Below are positions 1-5,423 of a stretch of 5,423 nucleotides of DNA, one piece after another. The stretch covers positions 1-5,423 of the forward strand of contig DOHE01000227.1 in assembly GCA_003535395.1 (NCBI GenBank), written 5' to 3'. This DNA is from Clostridiales bacterium (GTDB lineage Bacteria > Bacillota > Clostridia > UBA8921). Numbering within the stretch: position 1 is the stretch's first letter; every line of letters begins with the position of its first letter. The notes under the pieces were generated by a model. The model did no database searches. It was given only the letters and a program-made list of their open reading frames with translations, and had not been told where the DNA came from. A program made the position numbers and the translations under genes.

Positions 1-1528
1 CCAGCTCGACGATCTCCACCAGTTTGCCGTCCGGCGAGGTGCCGCTGATGATCAGGCCCTTGTCCGTGAGCTGGTCAGCAAAAGCGTTGTTGAACTCATA
101 ACGGTGGCGGTGGCGCTCCTGGATCTCCTCGGCCTGGTAGGCCAGGTGGGCAAAGGTGCCCGGAGTCACCCGGCAGGGATAGGCGCCCAGGCGCAGGGTG
201 CCGCCCATTTCGGAGAACTCGTCGCGAACCTGCACCTTGCCGGTGCGGTGGTCGTACCACTCCTTGATGAAGTAGATGACCGGATGGCTGGTGAACTGGT
301 TGAACTCGGTGCTGTCCGCATCTTCCATGCCGGCAATGCTGCGGGCAAACTCGATGACAGCCAGCTGCATGCCCAGACAGATGCCGAAATAGGGTACATT
401 TTCAAGGCGTGCATAGCGGCAGGCATTGATTTTCCCCTGGATACCCCGGTCACCGAAGCCGCCGGGCACCAGAATGCCGTGGGCAGAGGCCAGTATTTCC
501 GAGGCGTTGGCCCCGGTGATCTGTTCTGTGTCCGTCCAAAGAATCTCTACGTGGGCTCCGCATTCGTAACCGGCGTGACTTAAAGCCTCACATACCGAAA
601 GATAGGCATCGTGTAGCCGTATATACTTGCCCGCGATGGCGATGCGGACTGTCTTGTCCCGCCTGCGGATTTTTCCGAGCATCTCCTGCCAGGAGGAAAG
701 GTCCGGGGAGGGCGCGGCCAATGCAAGTTCGCGGCATACCACATCATCCAGGCCGTTTTCATGCAGCATGGCCGGTGCTTCATAAAGGCAGGGCAAGGTC
801 AGATTTTCGATGACACAGTCGGGTTTCACGTTGCAAAAAAGCGCAATTTTTGCCTTGATGCCCTCATCGAGCGCCTCATCGGCCCGCGCAATGATAATAT
901 TCGGAGATATCCCCAAAGACTGCAGTTCCTTGACAGAATGCTGCGTGGGTTTGGTTTTGTGTTCATTGGAGCCCTTTAAAAATGGTACCAGGGTAACGTG
1001 GATGAACAGGCAGTTTTCACGGCCGATTTCCAATGAGATCTGCCGGATGGCTTCGATGAAAGGCTGGCTTTCAATATCGCCGATCGTGCCGCCGATCTCC
1101 GTGATCATCACATCCGGATCCGCAGATCTCACGCCGGAATGGATGAAATTCTTGATTTCGTTGGTGATATGGGGAATCACCTGCACCGTCTCCCCCAGGT
1201 AGTCCCCGTTCCTTTCCCGGTTCAGCACATTCCAGTACACCTTCCCCGATGTCAGGTTGGAATACCGGTTTAAATTCTCATCGATAAACCGCTCATAATG
1301 GCCCAGGTCCAGATCCGCTTCCGCCCCGTCATCCGTCACAAAAACCTCCCCGTGCTGAAAAGGGCTCATCGTACCGGGGTCCACGTTCATGTACGGATCC
1401 AGTTTCTGCGCGGCTACTTTCAGTCCCCGGGATTTAAGGAGTCTTCCCAGAGAAGCAGCGGTAATGCCCTTGCCGAGTCCTGACACAACACCCCCGGTGA
1501 TAAATATGAATTTGGTCCTGCAAGGCAT
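1..1528 (-). CDS. pyrG: CTP synthase (glutamine-hydrolysing), C-terminus cut by window edge
   Basis: This enzyme converts UTP to CTP using ATP and the amide nitrogen of glutamine, the last step of de novo pyrimidine nucleotide synthesis in the cytosol. I translated the minus strand from 1528 to base 2 and found 509 residues with no stop or frameshift. The N-terminal synthetase domain shows the P-loop-like [10 protein letters not shown] (about 12-21), [28 protein letters not shown] (E144) and the KTKPTQHSV motif (about 191-199). The glutaminase domain shows VPGGFGDRG and FGICLGMQ with the nucleophile Cys384, then RHRHRYEFN. The family is usually about 535-545 residues, so roughly the last 30-35 residues, including the catalytic His/Glu of the class I glutaminase triad, lie outside the window. 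The ATG directly follows the purF stop (TAAATG) and has a strong ribosome binding site inside purF, so it is probably translationally coupled and co-transcribed. Family assignment is certain. Confidence 0.98.
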   Translation of the reverse strand, partial: MPCRTKFIFITGGVVSGLGKGITAASLGRLLKSRGLKVAAQKLDPYMNVDPGTMSPFQHGEVFVTDDGAEADLDLGHYERFIDENLNRYSNLTSGKVYWNVLNRERNGDYLGETVQVIPHITNEIKNFIHSGVRSADPDVMITEIGGTIGDIESQPFIEAIRQISLEIGRENCLFIHVTLVPFLKGSNEHKTKPTQHSVKELQSLGISPNIIIARADEALDEGIKAKIALFCNVKPDCVIENLTLPCLYEAPAMLHENGLDDVVCRELALAAPSPDLSSWQEMLGKIRRRDKTVRIAIAGKYIRLHDAYLSVCEALSHAGYECGAHVEILWTDTEQITGANASEILASAHGILVPGGFGDRGIQGKINACRYARLENVPYFGICLGMQLAVIEFARSIAGMEDADSTEFNQFTSHPVIYFIKEWYDHRTGKVQVRDEFSEMGGTLRLGAYPCRVTPGTFAHLAYQAEEIQERHRHRYEFNNAFADQLTDKGLIISGTSPDGKLVEIVEL

Positions 1529-2971
1529 TTAAGATTCCTCCTCCAACTGTGTTTTCCGACCATACCGGGATTCTCCGGCAGGATATCCTGTGAAGCATCG
1601 GGTGCAAAAGGGCAGAGCACAGCGGCTGCATGCAGCCTTAAGACCCTGCACGCTGATGTATCCCAAACTGTCCGCGCCGATTTTTCTTTGGACTGCCTCG
1701 ATGCTCATATGATTGGCAATCAGGTTCTTCTCATCGTCGATGTCTGTTCCAAAATGGCAGGAATACCGAAAAGGCGGCGAAGAGATCCGCATATGGACTT
1801 CCCGGGCTCCTGCCTTTTTCAATGATCTTACGATTTTTTCACTCGTTGTGCCGCGCACGATGGAATCATCCACCAAAACGATCCGTTTCCCGTCCACATT
1901 GACTTTCAAGGGGTTCAGCTTCAGCTGTACCGCGCTTTCCCTCTGGGACTGGGATGGAAAGATGAAGCTCCTACCGATATAGCGGTTCTTCACGAATCCC
2001 GGGACCAAAGGCAGGCCGCTTTCGGATGCGTATCCCAAAGCCGCCTCAATTCCGCTGTCGGGGACCCCGCATACGGCATCCGCTTTGACCGGGTGCTCCA
2101 TCGCCAGCGTCCGGCCCATATTAAACCGGGCCTCATACACACTCAGTCCGTCTATCACTGAGTCAGGACGGGCAAAGTATACATATTCAAAAATGCAGAT
2201 CCCGGGGTTTGCCGAGGCCGCAAAATCGATGCTTTTAACGATGCGGCCGTCTTCGATCACTACCGCTTCTCCCGGCCGGACGTCCCGGACAAAAGAAAAC
2301 CCGCAGCTGTCCAGTGCGCAGCTCTCCGATGCGACCCCCATGCCTGCTTCATTTTCACCCAGGCACAGCGGGCGGAAACCACGGGGATCCCGGACGGCAA
2401 TCAGCTGATTCCCGCTGCCCATCACCACCAAAGAGTAAGCTCCCTCCAGTTCGCGGGCCGCCTGCACCACCCCCTCAAGCAGGTCGTCCGATTTCAGGCT
2501 GTGATAGGCAATAAGCGAGGAAACCACTTCGCTGTCGCTGCTGGCATGAAAGTCCAGTCCGTTTTTTTGCAATTCCTGTTTGAGAAGCCTTGCATTGGTG
2601 ATGTTTCCGTTATGAGCCGTCGCGATCCTGCCGGTAAGATACTCGGTCACAAAAGGCTGCACATTGCGGATGGCATTGGTCCCGGTGGTGGAATACCGGG
2701 TATGCCCGACAGCGATCCGTCCAGCGGGAAATCCAGCCAGAATCTCTCCGGAAAAAACCTCACTTACCAGACCCAGATTTTTATGGCAGTGTATGCTGCT
2801 TCCGGCCAGTACGGCGATCCCCGCTCCCTCCTGTCCCCGGTGCTGCAGGGACAGCAGCGCATTGTAAGTGATCCCGGCCGCTTCTTCCAGTCGGGTGCTG
2901 ATGCCGAATATGGCACACTCCTCCCGGATCCTGTCTTCCCGGGCCGCCTGGCAGGCTGTTTCAATTCTCAT
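1529..2971 (-). CDS. purF: Amidophosphoribosyltransferase (glutamine PRPP amidotransferase)
   Basis: PurF catalyses the first committed step of purine synthesis: PRPP plus glutamine gives 5-phosphoribosylamine, glutamate and pyrophosphate. The 480-residue protein is close to the length of the B. subtilis enzyme (476). REECAIFGI places the N-terminal nucleophile at Cys19, so the first 18 residues are a propeptide to be removed, as in B. subtilis-type enzymes. The Ntn glutaminase domain follows, with LQHRGQEGAG, GHTRYSTTG and AHNGNI. The phosphoribosyltransferase domain has the PRPP loop VLVDDSIVRGTT (about 365-376). Cys259, Cys405 and the pair Cys456/Cys459 (CTRC) match the four ligands of the [4Fe-4S] cluster of the B. 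subtilis class, which is linked to oxygen-sensitive stability. The start overlaps the end of the ANTAR gene by 11 nt and has only a weak upstream AGAAGG, so coupled translation is likely. The stop codon abuts the pyrG ATG. Confidence 0.98.
   Translation of the reverse strand: MRIETACQAAREDRIREECAIFGISTRLEEAAGITYNALLSLQHRGQEGAGIAVLAGSSIHCHKNLGLVSEVFSGEILAGFPAGRIAVGHTRYSTTGTNAIRNVQPFVTEYLTGRIATAHNGNITNARLLKQELQKNGLDFHASSDSEVVSSLIAYHSLKSDDLLEGVVQAARELEGAYSLVVMGSGNQLIAVRDPRGFRPLCLGENEAGMGVASESCALDSCGFSFVRDVRPGEAVVIEDGRIVKSIDFAASANPGICIFEYVYFARPDSVIDGLSVYEARFNMGRTLAMEHPVKADAVCGVPDSGIEAALGYASESGLPLVPGFVKNRYIGRSFIFPSQSQRESAVQLKLNPLKVNVDGKRIVLVDDSIVRGTTSEKIVRSLKKAGAREVHMRISSPPFRYSCHFGTDIDDEKNLIANHMSIEAVQRKIGADSLGYISVQGLKAACSRCALPFCTRCFTGYPAGESRYGRKTQLEEES
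1537..1544 (-). promoter_or_regulatory. pyrG ribosome binding site within the purF 3' end
   Basis: The minus strand reads GGAGGAGG with 8 nt before the pyrG ATG at 1528. It fixes the pyrG start and lies inside the last codons of purF, as expected for translational coupling of the two genes. Confidence 0.85.
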
Positions 2972-3530
2972 GATTCTTCAATATCCCTTCTGCTATGATC
3001 CTTTTGGTCAAACGCATGTCCATGGCCTGTTTTTCAATCACCTTGTGCGCTTCCTCCTCCGTCAGGTTGAAGCGGGAGATGAGCGTACATTTCGCCCGGT
3101 CGATGATCCGGATGTCTTCTATTTTTTGCAGCAGGCGCTTGTTTTCATGATGCACCTGCCGGGTTTTTCGATGAGCGGCAGAAGCCAGTTTCAACGCGTT
3201 CCAAAAAAACGCGCGCTGGACCGGCTTGGACAGGGTGAGAACTCCGGATTCTTCCACATGGGCGGAAACTTCCTCATAGACGTCGGACTTCACCAGTAAT
3301 ATCACCTGGCTGGGGCTGTCGGATGCAATATGCATCGCCAGGTTCTCCCCAAATTCATCGGACAGCGGCGCATTGACGATGCACAGGTCAAAATCCCTTC
3401 CCAGCAGCATCCGCCGGGCATCGCCGCCCGTGTGGACCGTGACGATTTCCGGGCAGCCGTTTTGGCCAAGCAATGCAGAAAACCATTCTATGCTTTTTTC
3501 CGTACCGGATATAATCAATGCATTATCCAT
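2961..3530 (-). CDS. ANTAR-domain RNA-binding antiterminator with degenerate receiver
   Basis: This 189-residue protein has the two-part layout of ANTAR response regulators. Residues 1 to about 115 look like a CheY-type receiver fold. Residues about 120-140 (HHENKRLLQKIEDI) suit a helical or coiled-coil dimer segment. Residues about 135-185 form the ANTAR domain, with the hallmarks RIIDRAKCTL, TEEEAHKVIEKQAMD and the closing IAEGIL. ANTAR domains bind RNA hairpins and prevent transcription termination. The receiver seems unable to take a phosphate: the acceptor Asp position is Asn53 (VNAPL), the N-terminal acidic pair is absent, and the switch Ser/Thr position reads VKS. Lys102 in LSKP is kept. 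The gene lies between a glutamine synthetase and purF and opposite a leader with an ANTAR-type hairpin, so a role in nitrogen control is inferred. Clostridial NitR, an ANTAR protein beside a glutamine synthetase gene, is a known parallel. The domain call is firm; the target is a prediction. Confidence 0.93.
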   Translation of the reverse strand: MDNALIISGTEKSIEWFSALLGQNGCPEIVTVHTGGDARRMLLGRDFDLCIVNAPLSDEFGENLAMHIASDSPSQVILLVKSDVYEEVSAHVEESGVLTLSKPVQRAFFWNALKLASAAHRKTRQVHHENKRLLQKIEDIRIIDRAKCTLISRFNLTEEEAHKVIEKQAMDMRLTKRIIAEGILKNHEN

Positions 3531-3536
3531 AAACCG

Positions 3537-3542
3537 TCACCC
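3537..3542 (-). promoter_or_regulatory. Weak ribosome binding site of the ANTAR gene
   Basis: The minus strand reads GGGTGA with 6 nt before the ATG at 3530. It matches only the distal part of the consensus AGGAGGTGA, unlike the strong sites of glnA, glnN and pyrG. This suggests low-level translation of the regulator. It lies immediately downstream of the tandem repeat. Confidence 0.45.
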
Positions 3543-3543
3543 G

Positions 3544-3615
3544 CCTGAACAGACAAGGCTGTGCCTGCTGTCAGATCTGCCTGAACAGACAAGGCTGTGC
3601 CTGCTGTCAGATCTG
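3544..3615. repeat. Two perfect tandem copies of a 36-bp unit (glnA-ANTAR junction)
   Basis: Positions 3544-3579 and 3580-3615 are identical. A partial third copy begins CCTGAA at 3616. The copies start just upstream of the ANTAR ribosome binding site and run into the glnA 3' end, so the glnA stop codon (3607-3609) lies within the second copy. In the leftward transcript each unit can fold into an imperfect hairpin: GACA pairs with TGTC and, after a 2-nt bulge, AGGC pairs with GCCT around an ACA loop. No T-tract follows, so it is not a standard terminator. Two direct copies without spacers do not make a CRISPR array. Confidence 0.95.
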
Positions 3616-4947
3616 CCTGAAAAAATGTCTGCAGACAAATGCATGCTTATCCTCTGCGGCTGCATAGGCATCTGCCTCCTTTTGCTTGATGTGGATGTAT
3701 TTTTCCACCAGGCTGTCCCCCAGGGCTTTTTTGACGAAACTGCTGCCTGCTGCCAGGGAAAGCGCCATGCCAAGATTGTCCGGGAGCCGGGGGACGCTTC
3801 CCAACAGATCCGGACTTGCCGTATACATATTCTCGTTTACCGGCGGGGGCAAAACCGCTCTGTGTTCGATTCCGTCCATCCCTGCATGAAGGATCAGCGC
3901 AAAAGCCAGATACGGGTTGACCGCGGGGTCGGGGGAACGAAGCTCCATCCGGGTTTTTTCCCCGGTGGCCGCCGGGATCCGGATCAGCTGGGAACGGTTT
4001 TGACAGGACCATGAGATATATTGGGGAGCCTCAAAACTGCCAAACCGCTCATAGGAATTGGCGATTGGATTCAAAAATGCCGTCATGAAGGCGGTTTGTT
4101 CCATGATGCCGGCGATAAAGCTTTCGGCTGCCCATAACTGCACGCCGGGGATGCGGTGTTCCGCCGGGAAAGCGTGGCGGAACAGATTCAGTCCGTCGCT
4201 GATCAAAGACAGGTTGATGTGAAAGCCGCTTCCGCTCCTGTCCGGGATGGGCTTGGGGAGAAAGGATGCAAACAGCCCGTTTTGTGCTGCGATGGCCTTC
4301 ACGACCGACCGGAAGGACAGCACATTGTCCGCGCTGCTTAAGGGATCGCTGTATTTAAAGTCGATCTCGTTCTGTCCGGGACCCTGCTCGTGGTGGGAAG
4401 TCTCCGGTTTGATCCCCATCTCCTCCAGGCAGAGGCAAATTTCCCGCCGCACATTTTCTCCCTTGTCCAGGGGAGAGATATCCAGGTAGGATCCCGTATC
4501 CAAGGGGATCTGCGTCGGATCGCCCTGTTCATCCGTTTTAAACAGGTAAAACTCGCATTCCGCACCGATGTTGCAGGCATATCCGGCCTGCTCACAGCGT
4601 CTGACCGCCTCTTTCAGCACCCTCCGGGTGTCAAAGGCAAAGGGGGTCTGGTCCGGATTGATGATATCACAGTAAAACCGGATCACCCGGCCCTGCTGAG
4701 GCCGCCACGGCATCAGCCGCAAGGTGCCGGGATCGGGCACTAAAAACAGGTCAGATTTCGTCACATCGGAAAATCCCAGGATGGAGGAAGCATCAAAGGA
4801 AATCCCGCTCTCAAAAGCGTGTTCCAGGTCATCCGGCATGATGGATATGTTTTTCTGTGTACCCGTCAGGTCACAAAAAGAAAGCCGGATGAATTTCACA
4901 TCGTTTTCCCGGACAAATGCCAGGACTTCTTTTACCGTGTTGGTCAT
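3607..4947 (-). CDS. glnA: Glutamine synthetase, GSI-type (short, clostridial family)
   Basis: The enzyme makes glutamine from glutamate, ammonia and ATP. From the ATG at 4947 it has 446 residues, the length of GSI-alpha enzymes. The beta-grasp domain holds RLSFCDLTG and FDASSI (Asp52). Metal and ATP site motifs follow: GAECEFYLF (Glu130, Glu132), ETSHHEQGPGQNEID (about 182-196), GSGFHINLS (His243), NPIANSYERF (about 293-302), NRSQLIRIPAATG and RMELRSPDPAVNPYLAF (Glu335). The tyrosine adenylylation motif of GSI-beta enzymes is not seen, so control by adenylylation is unlikely. I rejected an upstream in-frame ATG at 5055: family similarity begins at MTNTVKEVLAF, a strong AAAGGGGAG site (4955-4963) sits 7 nt upstream of 4947, and the promoter lies inside the longer version. 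It heads the leftward gene set and its stop codon falls within the tandem repeat. GHINxS-type members of this family could have drifted in substrate, but all catalytic motifs are present. Confidence 0.95.
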   Translation of the reverse strand: MTNTVKEVLAFVRENDVKFIRLSFCDLTGTQKNISIMPDDLEHAFESGISFDASSILGFSDVTKSDLFLVPDPGTLRLMPWRPQQGRVIRFYCDIINPDQTPFAFDTRRVLKEAVRRCEQAGYACNIGAECEFYLFKTDEQGDPTQIPLDTGSYLDISPLDKGENVRREICLCLEEMGIKPETSHHEQGPGQNEIDFKYSDPLSSADNVLSFRSVVKAIAAQNGLFASFLPKPIPDRSGSGFHINLSLISDGLNLFRHAFPAEHRIPGVQLWAAESFIAGIMEQTAFMTAFLNPIANSYERFGSFEAPQYISWSCQNRSQLIRIPAATGEKTRMELRSPDPAVNPYLAFALILHAGMDGIEHRAVLPPPVNENMYTASPDLLGSVPRLPDNLGMALSLAAGSSFVKKALGDSLVEKYIHIKQKEADAYAAAEDKHAFVCRHFFRQI

Positions 4948-4954
4948 ACCCAAA

Positions 4955-4963
4955 CTCCCCTTT
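4955..4963 (-). promoter_or_regulatory. glnA ribosome binding site
   Basis: The minus strand reads AAAGGGGAG with 7 nt to the ATG at 4947. This decides the start over the longer in-frame ATG at 5055. Confidence 0.85.
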
Positions 4964-4971
4964 CTCATTCT

Positions 4972-4999
4972 ATTATATAGGTTCTTCGACGCGTGTCGA
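4972..4999 (-). promoter_or_regulatory. glnA promoter, sigma-A type
   Basis: On the minus strand the -35 box is TCGACA (4994-4999, five of six consensus bases), the spacer is 16 nt, and the -10 box is a perfect TATAAT (4972-4977). The expected start near 4965 would leave a leader of only about 18 nt with almost nothing before the ribosome binding site. There is no room for a leader switch, so control of this promoter, if any, should act on initiation. Confidence 0.75.
4986..4999. promoter_or_regulatory. Inverted repeat over the glnA -35 box (possible operator)
   Basis: TCGAC and GTCGA are perfect 5-bp arms around GCGT, giving a 14-bp near-palindrome that covers the -35 hexamer. A repressor bound here would block the promoter. 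It does not resemble the GlnR box (TGTNA-N7-TNACA). No binding protein can be named from the sequence. Confidence 0.35.
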
Positions 5000-5045
5000 C
5001 CTGAACAGAAAGGCAAAACAGATGTGAGTGAATCCTGCATGCCTG

Positions 5046-5117
5046 AAACTTGCAATTTTGCTTTAATTATGCCGATATGCTACCATAATGACATTAGATA
5101 TGCAAGTTTAAAATTGC
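5046..5117. repeat. Inverted-repeat cluster in the divergent control region
   Basis: The 304-bp gap between the divergent glutamine synthetase genes (4948-5251) has no gene. Its middle holds several dyads. AAACTTGCA (5046-5054) faces TGCAAGTTT (5101-5109). GCAATTTT (5052-5059) faces AAAATTGC (5110-5117). ATTATG (5066-5071) faces CATAAT (5084-5089) 12 nt apart. GATATGC occurs directly twice (5074-5080 and 5097-5103). The stretch is AT-rich, where some dyads arise by chance, so only the 9-bp pair is notable. Confidence 0.4.
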
Positions 5118-5129
5118 TGTCTTTCATTT

Positions 5130-5157
5130 TTGGTAAAATTTTTTTAAAATATATATT
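5130..5157 (+). promoter_or_regulatory. Possible upstream glnN promoter
   Basis: TTGGTA (5130-5135, four of six) and TATATT (5152-5157, five of six) are spaced by 16 nt. Transcription would start near 5164, giving a leader that includes both the dyad at 5171-5187 and the ANTAR-type hairpin at 5196-5209. It overlaps the downstream promoter candidate, so only one is likely to dominate. Confidence 0.35.
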
Positions 5158-5184
5158 GACAATCCAACCCGGCTATGATAACAT
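5156..5184 (+). promoter_or_regulatory. Possible glnN promoter with perfect -35 box
   Basis: A perfect TTGACA (5156-5161) lies 17 nt before TAACAT (5179-5184, four of six consensus bases), preceded by A/T-rich DNA like an UP element. A start near 5191 would place the terminator and the ANTAR-type hairpin in the transcript but exclude the upstream dyad at 5171-5187. Confidence 0.5.
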
Positions 5185-5187
5185 GCC
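5171..5187 (+). promoter_or_regulatory. Candidate first hairpin of the glnN leader
   Basis: GGC (5171-5173) pairs with GCC (5185-5187). After a bulged T, AT pairs with AT around a six-base GATAAC loop, or ATG with CAT around ATAA. ANTAR targets normally have two hairpins, and this one is 8 nt upstream of the well-matched one. The loop lacks the A1/G4 signature, and it is transcribed only if the upstream promoter is used. Confidence 0.25.
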
Positions 5188-5195
5188 ATTAACAT

Positions 5196-5209
5196 CAGCA
5201 AAGGCGCTG
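5196..5209 (+). promoter_or_regulatory. ANTAR-type hexaloop hairpin (antiterminator) in the glnN leader
   Basis: CAGC pairs perfectly with GCTG around the six-base loop AAAGGC, which has A at position 1 and G at position 4. These are the conserved features of RNA hairpins bound by ANTAR proteins such as EutV. The hairpin uses bases 5200-5209, which also make the 5' arm of the terminator that follows, so the two folds exclude each other. An ANTAR gene lies about 1.7 kb away in the divergent gene set. The fold is seen directly; protein binding is inferred. Confidence 0.65.
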
Positions 5210-5233
5210 CGGAAACTTCCCGGGCGCCTTTTT
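5200..5233 (+). terminator. Intrinsic terminator in the glnN leader (attenuator)
   Basis: AAAGGCGC (5200-5207) pairs with GCGCCTTT (5224-5231), an 8-bp stem that runs into a five-T tract (5229-5233). It lies after the promoter candidates and 5 nt before the AAGGAGG of glnN. No gene ends in front of it on this strand, so it is best read as a conditional terminator that limits glnN expression. Confidence 0.8.
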
Positions 5234-5238
5234 CATTG

Positions 5239-5245
5239 AAGGAGG
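5239..5245 (+). promoter_or_regulatory. glnN ribosome binding site
   Basis: AAGGAGG ends 6 nt before the ATG at 5252, a near-consensus site that fixes the start. Confidence 0.88.
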
Positions 5246-5251
5246 ATGGAC

Positions 5252-5423
5252 ATGAAAAACATCAGTGAAATATTCGGAAGTATGGTCTTTAGTGACAAAG
5301 TCATGAAAGAACGGCTTCCAAAGGATACTTACAAATCACTGAAGAAGACCATAGAAAACGGCATCCCCCTGGACAGTGCGCTGGCCAATGTGGTGGCTAA
5401 TGCCATGAAGGACTGGGCCATCG
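5252..5423 (+). CDS. glnN: Glutamine synthetase type III, N-terminal fragment
   Basis: Only the first 57 residues are in the window, and the gene runs off the right edge. The fragment carries the characteristic GSIII opening: EIFGSMVFSDKVMKERLPKD, then YKSLKKTIENG, then LANVVANAMKDWAI. GSIII enzymes are large (about 700 residues), dodecameric, ATP-dependent glutamine synthetases common in Clostridia, Bacteroidetes and cyanobacteria. The catalytic residues lie outside the window. The gene is divergent from the GSI-type glnA and sits behind a leader with an intrinsic terminator and an ANTAR-type hairpin. Its expression is therefore probably set by antitermination, whereas glnA has almost no leader. 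Some annotations would call this gene glnA. Confidence 0.92.
   Translation, partial: MKNISEIFGSMVFSDKVMKERLPKDTYKSLKKTIENGIPLDSALANVVANAMKDWAI

Noticed and set aside
104..1483. Rightward open frames opposite pyrG, up to 159 codons
   Set aside because: They lie antisense to a fully conserved CTP synthase, have no family resemblance and no ribosome binding sites.
1..1528. Frameshift or internal stop in pyrG
   Set aside because: I translated codon by codon from 1528 to base 2; the frame is open and all motifs are in register.
2501..2998. A 165-codon rightward frame opposite purF
   Set aside because: Antisense shadow of a conserved gene; low-complexity translation with no recognisable domain.
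3544..3615. CRISPR array
   Set aside because: The 36-bp copies are directly adjacent with no spacers, and there are only two.
3544..3615. Intrinsic terminator or ANTAR target in the leftward transcript
   Set aside because: The hairpins are imperfect and have no T-tract, and no hexaloop with A1 and G4 could be formed with a proper stem.
3373..4014. A 213-codon rightward frame that includes the tandem repeat as a 12-residue peptide repeat
   Set aside because: The 36-bp unit is a multiple of three, so it stays open by arithmetic. The rest is antisense to glnA and the ANTAR gene, and there is no ribosome binding site.
4948..5055. N-terminal extension of glnA to the ATG at 5055
   Set aside because: It would span the promoter and the ribosome binding site, and family similarity starts at 4947.
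4948..5251. GlnR/TnrA box
   Set aside because: I found no TGTNA-N7-TNACA match in the divergent region by eye.

Overview
The window (about half G+C by eye) looks like a chromosomal segment of a Gram-positive anaerobe of the class Clostridia. The evidence is a type III glutamine synthetase next to a GSI-type glutamine synthetase and an ANTAR RNA-binding regulator, a B. subtilis-type PurF with propeptide and Fe-S cysteines, strong GGAGG-type ribosome binding sites, and AT-rich intergenic DNA with sigma-A-like promoters. I cannot name a genus.

Layout. Four genes read leftward (minus strand) from a divergent control region at about 4948-5251: glnA-type glutamine synthetase (4947-3607), an ANTAR-domain antiterminator (3530-2961), purF amidophosphoribosyltransferase (2971-1529) and pyrG CTP synthase (1528 to beyond base 1, so its C-terminus is missing). 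They are tightly packed. The ANTAR gene and purF overlap by 11 nt, and the purF stop codon directly abuts the pyrG start codon. The only real gap, 76 nt between glnA and the ANTAR gene, is filled by two perfect tandem copies of a 36-bp unit. Reading rightward from the same control region is the start of a type III glutamine synthetase gene (glnN, 5252 to beyond the window end).

Regulation. The glnA promoter (TCGACA-16-TATAAT) gives a very short leader, and a 14-bp inverted repeat covers its -35 box. The glnN side has a promoter and then a leader with an intrinsic terminator (5200-5233) ahead of the ribosome binding site. The 5' arm of that terminator can instead fold into a hairpin (5196-5209) with a six-base loop AAAGGC, carrying A at loop position 1 and G at position 4. 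That is the hallmark of ANTAR-protein RNA targets. The most economical model is that the divergently encoded ANTAR protein controls glnN by antitermination.

How the genes fit together. The two glutamine synthetases make glutamine. PurF and PyrG, the committed steps of purine and CTP synthesis, consume its amide nitrogen. The ANTAR protein sits between producers and consumers. The set therefore reads as a glutamine supply-and-use module. The protein families and the ANTAR mechanism are known. Less routine here are the leader switch, the tandem repeat whose first 16 bases nearly recur at the glnA promoter, and the coupling of purF and pyrG to this regulator.
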